Below, piece by piece: positions 8,147-11,983 of a stretch of DNA of 11,983 nucleotides. Location: NCBI GenBank assembly GCA_025464795.1, contig JAODNB010000389.1, positions 1 through 11,983 on the forward strand, read 5' to 3'. The notes below the pieces were generated by a model. That model made no database searches. It worked only from the letters and a program-made list of their open reading frames with translations, and was not told where the DNA came from. This DNA comes from Frankiales bacterium (GTDB lineage: Bacteria; Actinomycetota; Actinomycetes; Mycobacteriales; SCTD01). Made by a program: the position numbers and the translations under genes. The first letter of the stretch is position 1; each line of letters begins with the position of its first letter.

Positions 8147-8877
8147 GCCGGCGTACCGGGCTTGAAGAACTCCGCCGTGCGCACGAGCTTGGCCGCTCGG
8201 ACGGGGTCCACCTCGCCCTCGCCGTAGGAGGGACAGAGCTTGGCGATGGCGCAGGCTCCGCACGCCGGGGTGCGGGAGTGACAGACCCGCCGCCCGTGGA
8301 AGATCACGCGGTGGCTGAACATCGTCCACTCGCGCTTGTCGATGAGCGTCGCCACCGCGTGCTCGACCTTCACCGGATCCTCCTCGGTGGTCCAGCCGAA
8401 GCGGCGGACGAGGCGGCCGAAGTGGGTGTCGACCGTGAGCCCCGGCACCCCGAAGGCGTTGCCGAGGATGACGTTCGCGGTCTTGCGGCCGATCCCGGGC
8501 AGCTTCACCAGGTCCTCGAGCCGTCCGGGCAGCTCACCGTCGTGACGCTCGACGACCGCGGCCCCGAGCCCGATGAGGGAGGTGGTCTTGTTCCGGAAGA
8601 AGCCGGTGCTGCGGATCTGGTCCTCGAGGGTCGTCCGGTCGGCCTCCGCGTAGTCCTTCGCGGTCCGGTAGGTCCGGAACAGCGAGGGGGTCACCTCGTT
8701 CACGCGCTTGTCCGTGCACTGAGCGCTGAGGATGGTCGCCACCGCCAGCTCGAGCGGTGTCGTGAAGTCCAGCTCGCAGTGGGCGTCGGGGTAGAGCGCG
8801 GCGAGCTCCTTGTTCGTCCTGCGCGCCCGCCGCGTGCGGGCGAGCGGAGTCTCGTCGGGCTGGGCTCGCACGGGCAT
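8143..8877 (-). CDS. nth: Endonuclease III
   Basis: Bifunctional DNA glycosylase/AP lyase that removes oxidised pyrimidines in base-excision repair. The helix-hairpin-helix LPGIGRKTANVI carries catalytic Lys K132, and VDTHFGR carries catalytic Asp D150. The C-terminal [4Fe-4S] motif C-x6-C-x2-C-x5-C is complete (C199, C206, C209, C215). The length of 244 aa is slightly longer than E. coli Nth because of a basic N-terminal extension, as in other actinobacteria. ATG 8877 has no Shine-Dalgarno and lies 6 nt after TAAGGT, consistent with a leaderless transcript heading the nth-TlpA-NUDIX-copper lipoprotein cluster. It is divergent from the RsiG-like gene. Confidence 0.97.
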   Translation of the reverse strand: MPVRAQPDETPLARTRRARRTNKELAALYPDAHCELDFTTPLELAVATILSAQCTDKRVNEVTPSLFRTYRTAKDYAEADRTTLEDQIRSTGFFRNKTTSLIGLGAAVVERHDGELPGRLEDLVKLPGIGRKTANVILGNAFGVPGLTVDTHFGRLVRRFGWTTEEDPVKVEHAVATLIDKREWTMFSHRVIFHGRRVCHSRTPACGACAIAKLCPSYGEGEVDPVRAAKLVRTAEFFKPGTPA

Positions 8878-8883
8878 GACCCG

Positions 8884-8889
8884 ACCTTA
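8884..8889 (-). promoter_or_regulatory. -10-like element for leaderless nth operon
   Basis: Minus-strand TAAGGT, followed by CGGGTC (6 nt) and ATG 8877. This is the best match to TANNNT in the window and the likely main promoter of the minus-strand cluster. No clear -35 at 17-18 nt. Confidence 0.5.
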
Positions 8890-8916
8890 TGGCGCCACCC
8901 ACGTACTCGTCCGTCC

Positions 8917-8951
8917 AGGTGATCCTTCTCAAGGAAGGCACGGAACGTGAC
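8917..8951 (+). promoter_or_regulatory. Shared upstream block, copy 1 (before RsiG-like gene)
   Basis: GTGATC (starting 8919), then GGAAGGCA (8933-8940) immediately followed by CGGAAC (8941-8946) and GTGACG. The same GGAAGGCA and CGGAAC words, split by 2 nt, occur upstream of crp (9822-9837). Around the first word there is also a small inverted repeat CCTTC/GAAGG. Possibly a common regulator site; unproven. Confidence 0.35.
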
Positions 8952-9000
8952 GACGGCTTCAACATCGCTCACAGAGAGTGATCATGATCGAGGAGAACCC

Positions 9001-9546
9001 ATGGACCTGCAGAGCCCACGCGCTGCTGCCGCTTCCGCACCCCGGAAGCACCCGGTCCGTCCCGCCCCTGTGCGGAGCGACGAGCACGCCCACCTGACGC
9101 TCCAGGGCCTGCGTGAGTACCGCACGCGCCTGACGGCGGAGGAGGCGAACGTCTCCTACTGGCGCCGCATCATCCAGGCCCGCCTGGACGTGGTGCGCGC
9201 CGGCAGCGACCTCGTCAGCGAGAACCTCAAGCCCGTGCTCACCGACGCCCGCGTCGGGGCCGGCCGGTCCGCCCTCGTCGAGATCGTCCCCATGGACGAC
9301 GTCCCGCCGCTCCCGGACCTGGCCGGGCTGTGGGAGCGCCAGGTGGACCCCTCCGACGCGGAGGCCATCGCCGGGCTCGAGCACGACCTCGACGCCGCGG
9401 AGCGCCAGCTGTCGGAGTACCGCGCCGCGCTGCACCGGCGACTCGGCGCGGCCACGTCGGATCTCATCGCCCGCTACCGCGACGAGCCCGGGCTGTGCCT
9501 GGCCGCCCTCCCCGTGCAGCCTGGACGGCGCGCGATCCCGGCGTAG
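9001..9546 (+). CDS. rsiG: RsiG-like c-di-GMP-binding anti-sigma protein
   Basis: A 181-aa soluble protein with two predicted long helices (about 33-67 and 119-152) joined by a linker containing ALVEIVPMDDVPPLPDLAG. Helix 1 carries an exact E(x3)S(x2)R(x3)Q(x3)D signature at E48, S52, R55, Q59 and D63, the c-di-GMP-binding motif known from Streptomyces RsiG, which with c-di-GMP sequesters sigma WhiG. Helix 2 repeats it in weakened form: E134, S138, R141, then H145 and G149 in place of Q and D. The disordered basic N-terminus (1-28) is unassigned. Start ATG 9001 has GAGGAG (8990-8995) 5 nt upstream; an in-frame ATG at 8947 would include that Shine-Dalgarno. No sigma factor lies in the window. 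Family assignment rests on the motif and coiled-coil layout; a role restraining WhiG/FliA-type sigma is inferred. Confidence 0.8.
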   Translation: MDLQSPRAAAASAPRKHPVRPAPVRSDEHAHLTLQGLREYRTRLTAEEANVSYWRRIIQARLDVVRAGSDLVSENLKPVLTDARVGAGRSALVEIVPMDDVPPLPDLAGLWERQVDPSDAEAIAGLEHDLDAAERQLSEYRAALHRRLGAATSDLIARYRDEPGLCLAALPVQPGRRAIPA

Positions 9547-9549
9547 CCT
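9521..9549 (+). promoter_or_regulatory. Promoter built on the RsiG-like stop codon
   Basis: -35-like CTGGAC (9521-9526), a 17-nt spacer, and -10 TAGCCT (9544-9549) whose first three bases are the TAG stop of the RsiG-like gene. Seven nt later is GTG 9557, start of the small membrane protein, with no Shine-Dalgarno between. This is a compact leaderless promoter embedded in the end of the preceding gene. Confidence 0.5.
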
Positions 9550-9556
9550 CACCCCT

Positions 9557-9799
9557 GTGTCGATCCTGCTGCTGGGGCTCCTGCTCCCGCTGTTCCTGCT
9601 GCTCCTGATGCTCTCGATGGAGCGCGTCGAGCGTCCGTTGCGCGTCGACGCGGTGTCCGAGCAGCTCGAGAGCTTCCTCGAGACAGCCAGCCCGGAGGAG
9701 GTCGAGACCTTCGTCAGCGAGGGCTACGCCCCCGCTCTCGAGAGGTACCGCAGGCGGCGACGCCTCTCACGCCTGATACCCGGGCGCACGCGCTCCTGA
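9557..9799 (+). CDS. Small single-pass membrane protein, unknown function
   Basis: An 80-aa protein. Residues 2-20 are a very hydrophobic Leu-rich segment (SILLLGLLLPLFLLLLMLS), followed by an acidic, helical stretch (VSEQLESFLETASPEEVETF) and a strongly basic tail (RYRRRRRLSRL). I do not recognise the family. The GTG start gives the membrane helix at the extreme N-terminus and is preceded by TAGCCT at 7 nt, suggesting a leaderless mRNA; nothing resembles a Shine-Dalgarno. It sits between the RsiG-like gene and crp, where M. tuberculosis has a small membrane protein (Rv3675), though homology is not claimed. Charge and codon bias support it being real. Confidence 0.72.
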   Translation: MSILLLGLLLPLFLLLLMLSMERVERPLRVDAVSEQLESFLETASPEEVETFVSEGYAPALERYRRRRRLSRLIPGRTRS

Positions 9800-9800
9800 G

Positions 9801-9857
9801 TGTGATCTGCGAGACTTCCCCGGAAGGCAGACGGAACTTACGCAGGAGGCACTGAGC
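9801..9857 (+). promoter_or_regulatory. crp upstream region: shared block, small inverted repeat and Shine-Dalgarno
   Basis: Contains GTGATC (9802-9807), an inverted repeat CTTCC/GGAAG (9815-9819 and 9822-9826), the words GGAAGGCA (9822-9829) and CGGAAC (9832-9837) shared with the RsiG-like upstream region, and AGGAGG (9844-9849) 8 nt before GTG 9858. TGTGA at 9801-9805 is only half of a Crp site; the partner half is not conserved. No clear -10. Confidence 0.4.
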
Positions 9858-10532
9858 GTGGACGAGGTCCTGGCTAAGGCGGGGCTCTTCCAGGGCATCG
9901 CAGAAGAGGCCGCAGAGGCGGTCGCCGCGTCCCTGGACTTCGGCGACTACGGCCGGGGCGAGGCCGTCTTCACGGAGGGGGAGCAGGGCGACACGCTCTA
10001 CATCGTCCTGACCGGCAAGGTGAAGATCGGGCGGCGCGCCACTGATGGTCGCGAGAACATGCTGTCGGTCATGGGCCCCTCCGACATGTTCGGCGAGCTG
10101 TCGCTGTTCGACCCCGGCCCGCGGACCGCCACGGCCACCGTGGTCACCGACGCGCGACTGGCCTCGCTGGCGCACACGTCGCTGCGGCCATGGATCACCA
10201 ACCGCCCCGAGATCGCCGAGCAGCTGCTGCGCGTACTCGCACGTCGACTGCGCCGGACGAACGACGCGCTCGCCGACCTCATCTTCACCGACGTCCCCGG
10301 CCGGGTCGCCAAGCAGCTGCTCGCGCTGTCGGAGCGCTTCGGGTCGGAGGAGCCGGACGGCCTGCGCGTGCACCACGACCTCACGCAGGAGGAGCTCGCC
10401 CAGCTGGTCGGGGCCTCCCGCGAGACGGTCAACAAGGCCCTTGCCGACTTCGCGTCACGCGGCTGGGTCCGCGTCGACTCGCGGGCGCTGACGATCCTCG
10501 ACGGCGAGCGCCTGGCCCGACGCGCCCGCTGA
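9858..10532 (+). CDS. crp: Crp/Fnr-family cAMP receptor protein
   Basis: A global transcription regulator of 224 aa, the same length as M. tuberculosis Crp (Rv3676) and extremely similar to the remembered sequence. The N-terminal cyclic-nucleotide domain includes GKVKIGRR and the phosphate-binding cassette FGELSLFDPGPRTATATV with E80, R89 and T90; position 91 is Ala where I recall Ser in Mtb. The dimerisation helix leads to LRRTND, the conserved LIFTDVPGRVAKQLL, and a winged helix-turn-helix whose recognition helix is GASRETVNKAL (about 185-195). The GTG start is supported by AGGAGG 8 nt upstream and by the conserved N-terminus MDEVLAKAGLFQG. It is convergent with the DUF695-like gene, with both stop codons inside a shared hairpin. 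Confidence 0.97.
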   Translation: MDEVLAKAGLFQGIAEEAAEAVAASLDFGDYGRGEAVFTEGEQGDTLYIVLTGKVKIGRRATDGRENMLSVMGPSDMFGELSLFDPGPRTATATVVTDARLASLAHTSLRPWITNRPEIAEQLLRVLARRLRRTNDALADLIFTDVPGRVAKQLLALSERFGSEEPDGLRVHHDLTQEELAQLVGASRETVNKALADFASRGWVRVDSRALTILDGERLARRAR

Positions 10533-10554
10533 CCCCGGACGGTACGGGGGTCAG
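10529..10554. terminator. Bidirectional hairpin containing both stop codons
   Basis: CTGACCCC (10529-10536) pairs perfectly with GGGGTCAG (10547-10554) around a 10-nt loop. The TGA of crp (10530-10532) lies in the left arm and the TGA of the convergent gene (10553-10551) in the right arm. There is no U-tract on either side, so it is an L-shaped terminator candidate or an mRNA 3'-end stabiliser rather than a classical intrinsic terminator. Confidence 0.55.
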
Positions 10555-10961
10555 ACCCCGCCGGACAGCTCGCGCAGGCCGTGCCACGTCGGGTCCTCGC
10601 CCGAGACGACCGAGAGCCCGGCGTCCACGAACGGCAAGGCCCACTCGGTGCTCTTCGCGTAGAGGACCCACTCGCGCACGCCTTCGAGCGTCATGACGGC
10701 CACCAGGCGCGCCTGGCCGGCCGCGGCGTCGACGAGGCGCTGCTCGAGCGCCCGCAACGACGGCAGCTCGGTGTCGGTCGGCAGCCCGTCAGGGGTGTCC
10801 CCGTACTGCACCGCGACCCCGTACTGCAGGGGGAAGTCGGCGAAGGGGGCGGCACTCGCCACGGCTCGATCGACGAGCACCACGATCGGGCTGCCGTCCT
10901 CGGTCGCGCTGCGGAGCGTGACCCAGTCCGGCGCCAGGGCCAAGAGGTCCGTCGACGTCAT
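10551..10961 (-). CDS. DUF695-like protein
   Basis: A 136-aa cytoplasmic protein with no signal or membrane segment. The order of blocks fits DUF695: an N-terminal strand PIVVLVDRAVA, FPLQYGVAVQYG, a GLPTDTEL-SLRALEQRLVDA helix, a strand ARLVAVMTLEG, REWVLYAKSTEW, and the end VSGEDPTWHGLRELS. Function of that family is unknown. ATG 10961 overlaps the TGA of the upstream TPR gene in an ATGA arrangement, so the pair is probably translationally coupled. Its own TGA lies in the hairpin shared with crp. Gene call is strong, family assignment moderate. Confidence 0.75.
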   Translation of the reverse strand: MTSTDLLALAPDWVTLRSATEDGSPIVVLVDRAVASAAPFADFPLQYGVAVQYGDTPDGLPTDTELPSLRALEQRLVDAAAGQARLVAVMTLEGVREWVLYAKSTEWALPFVDAGLSVVSGEDPTWHGLRELSGGV

Positions 10962-11983
10962 CGGTCGAGCCTGCCAGACGTGAGCAGCCGCTCGGAGGTC
11001 TGCACCTCGGAACGCTGCCCCGTAGACCTGGCCACCTCGACCGCGCGCGTGAGGGCCGCCACGGCCTCGGCCTCCTGACCTGCGGCACGCAGTGACGAGC
11101 CGAGGGCGCGCAGCGCCAGGACCTGCGAACGGACGTCCTCGGCAGGCGATGCGAGCGCCTCCCGAGCACCTGCCACGGCCTGCTCGACGCGCCCGAGCTC
11201 GAGCAGCGTGCCCGCGCGGTGGGCAAGGGCCTGTCGCCGGGGGAACAGCAGTCCTGGGCTGTCGGCAGCCGCGGCCAGCGCGGCGTCGAGCTCGGCAAGC
11301 GCCTCCTCGAGCTGACCCCGACGCCGGAGCACCTGGGCAAGCAGGACGCGCGCACCGAGAGCAGCGTGCGGCTGCAGGTCCAGACCGGCAAGGCTCGCAC
11401 TCACCTGCCACACGCAGCCCTCGGCGCCATCGAGGTCGTCGATGTCGAGCAGGCAGTAGCCCTTGGCGACCAGGGCGAGCGCTCCGGTCAGCGGGTGCCG
11501 GCCGCGCTGGGACAGCTCGACGGCCCGGTCGAGAAAGGCGATCGCCCGCTCCGGCAGATCGGCCCCGCGGGCGCTGATACCGGCGGCGACGAGGGCGAGA
11601 GACTCTCCCCAGGCGTCACCGTCCTCCGCGAAGCGGACGCGGGCGCGCTCTGCCTCCGCAGCACCGACGACCACGTCCCCCAGCTCAGCGGCGGCAACCG
11701 CGTCGATGGTCAGCAGGGCTGCGACGCCCCACCGGTCCCGGGCGGCCTCCCCCGCCACGATGAGAGACCCGGCGAGGTCCCTGGTCTCGGCGAACCGGCC
11801 CTCGAGCAGCCGCACGAAGCCCTCCGTGCCGGCGACCCACGCAAGGCCTCCGGTGTCCTCGAGCTCGGTGAAGACGTCAGCCGCCTGCTCGAGAGCGGTC
11901 TCGGCGCGCCGGTAGTCCCCTCGGGTGGTCGCGCTCCACGCCAGGTGCTGCAGGGCCCAGCCCGCACCGCGGCTGTCACCCAC
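10958..11983 (-). CDS. TPR-repeat protein, C-terminal part (cut by window edge)
   Basis: The 341 visible residues are about eight helix-turn-helix repeats of roughly 40 residues with TPR character, such as WALQHLAWSATTRGDYRRAE and ALAELDAALAA. The frame is open to the right edge, so the GTG at the boundary is not taken as a start. The spacing and phrases such as GAGWALQHLAW and LAWVAGTEGFVRLLEGR resemble, from memory, the C-terminal TPR region of large actinobacterial adenylate/guanylate cyclase-ATPase proteins. Its position opposite crp makes a cyclase attractive, but neither a cyclase nor an ATPase domain is in view. It could equally be a LuxR/AfsR-type regulator or a stand-alone TPR protein. 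It overlaps the DUF695-like start by 4 nt. Confidence 0.85.
   Translation of the reverse strand: MGDSRGAGWALQHLAWSATTRGDYRRAETALEQAADVFTELEDTGGLAWVAGTEGFVRLLEGRFAETRDLAGSLIVAGEAARDRWGVAALLTIDAVAAAELGDVVVGAAEAERARVRFAEDGDAWGESLALVAAGISARGADLPERAIAFLDRAVELSQRGRHPLTGALALVAKGYCLLDIDDLDGAEGCVWQVSASLAGLDLQPHAALGARVLLAQVLRRRGQLEEALAELDAALAAAADSPGLLFPRRQALAHRAGTLLELGRVEQAVAGAREALASPAEDVRSQVLALRALGSSLRAAGQEAEAVAALTRAVEVARSTGQRSEVQTSERLLTSGRLDR

Noticed and set aside
8942..8962. GGAAC as an ECF-sigma -35 upstream of the RsiG-like gene
   Set aside because: No CGTT- or GTC-type -10 is found at 15-18 nt downstream, so an ECF promoter is not supported.
8980..8989. Perfect 10-bp palindrome GATCATGATC just before the RsiG-like Shine-Dalgarno
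   Set aside because: Short, built from GATC words that occur by chance, with no second copy or flanking symmetry; too weak to call an operator.
9801..9816. Possible Crp autoregulatory site beginning TGTGATC
   Set aside because: Only the left half TGTGA fits; the right half reads AGACT rather than TCACA, so it is not claimed as a site.

Overview
The window is a gene-dense stretch of a GC-rich actinobacterial chromosome. The evidence is strong G/C bias at third codon positions, many GTG starts, genes that appear to be transcribed without leaders, and actinobacterial families (MarP protease, Mycobacterium-type Crp, RsiG-type c-di-GMP binder, TPR cyclase-like protein). The order acs - epoxide hydrolase - marP - NUDIX - TlpA-like - nth - small membrane protein - crp resembles, from memory, the Mycobacterium tuberculosis Rv3667-Rv3676 neighbourhood, so most of the window is ancestral actinobacterial core. 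I see no mobile element, tRNA, rRNA or CRISPR array.

Layout. 1-480 (minus): N-terminal part of a Fic-like protein, cut by the window edge. 521-2458 (plus): acetyl-CoA synthetase, divergent from it. 2480-4737 (plus): REC-GGDEF diguanylate cyclase, epoxide-hydrolase-like alpha/beta hydrolase and a DUF309 protein, packed with short overlaps. 4652-5113 (minus): SRPBCC-like protein whose 3' end overlaps DUF309 antisense and whose promoter lies under a near-perfect operator-like inverted repeat. 5261-8877 (minus): nth, TlpA-like thioredoxin, NUDIX/CoA pyrophosphatase, blue-copper lipoprotein and marP. The first three are linked by GTGA overlaps, the copper gene follows after 11 bp, and marP appears to have its own leaderless promoter. 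9001-10532 (plus): RsiG-like protein, tiny membrane protein, crp. 10551-11983 (minus): DUF695-like protein preceded by a truncated TPR protein, convergent with crp.

How the genes fit together. Two nucleotide second-messenger nodes meet here. For c-di-GMP there is a synthase (2480-3409) and a predicted binder (9001-9546). For cAMP there is Crp, and possibly a cyclase-type TPR regulator facing it. The nth-to-marP block combines DNA repair, nucleotide/CoA clean-up and extracytoplasmic redox/proteolysis; MarP has its catalytic triad and disulfide pair, the TlpA-like protein has WCGPC, and the lipoprotein has a complete type-1 copper site.

The most notable signals are regulatory. Six starts sit exactly 6-7 nt downstream of a -10-like hexamer (five fit TANNNT; acs has CAAGAT) with no Shine-Dalgarno, as expected for leaderless mRNAs. 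One of these -10 elements uses the TAG stop codon of the RsiG-like gene. A hairpin between crp and its convergent neighbour contains both TGA stop codons. A split GGAAGGCA/CGGAAC block is shared upstream of the RsiG-like gene and crp. All functional calls come from motif reading and memory of families; no database search was run.
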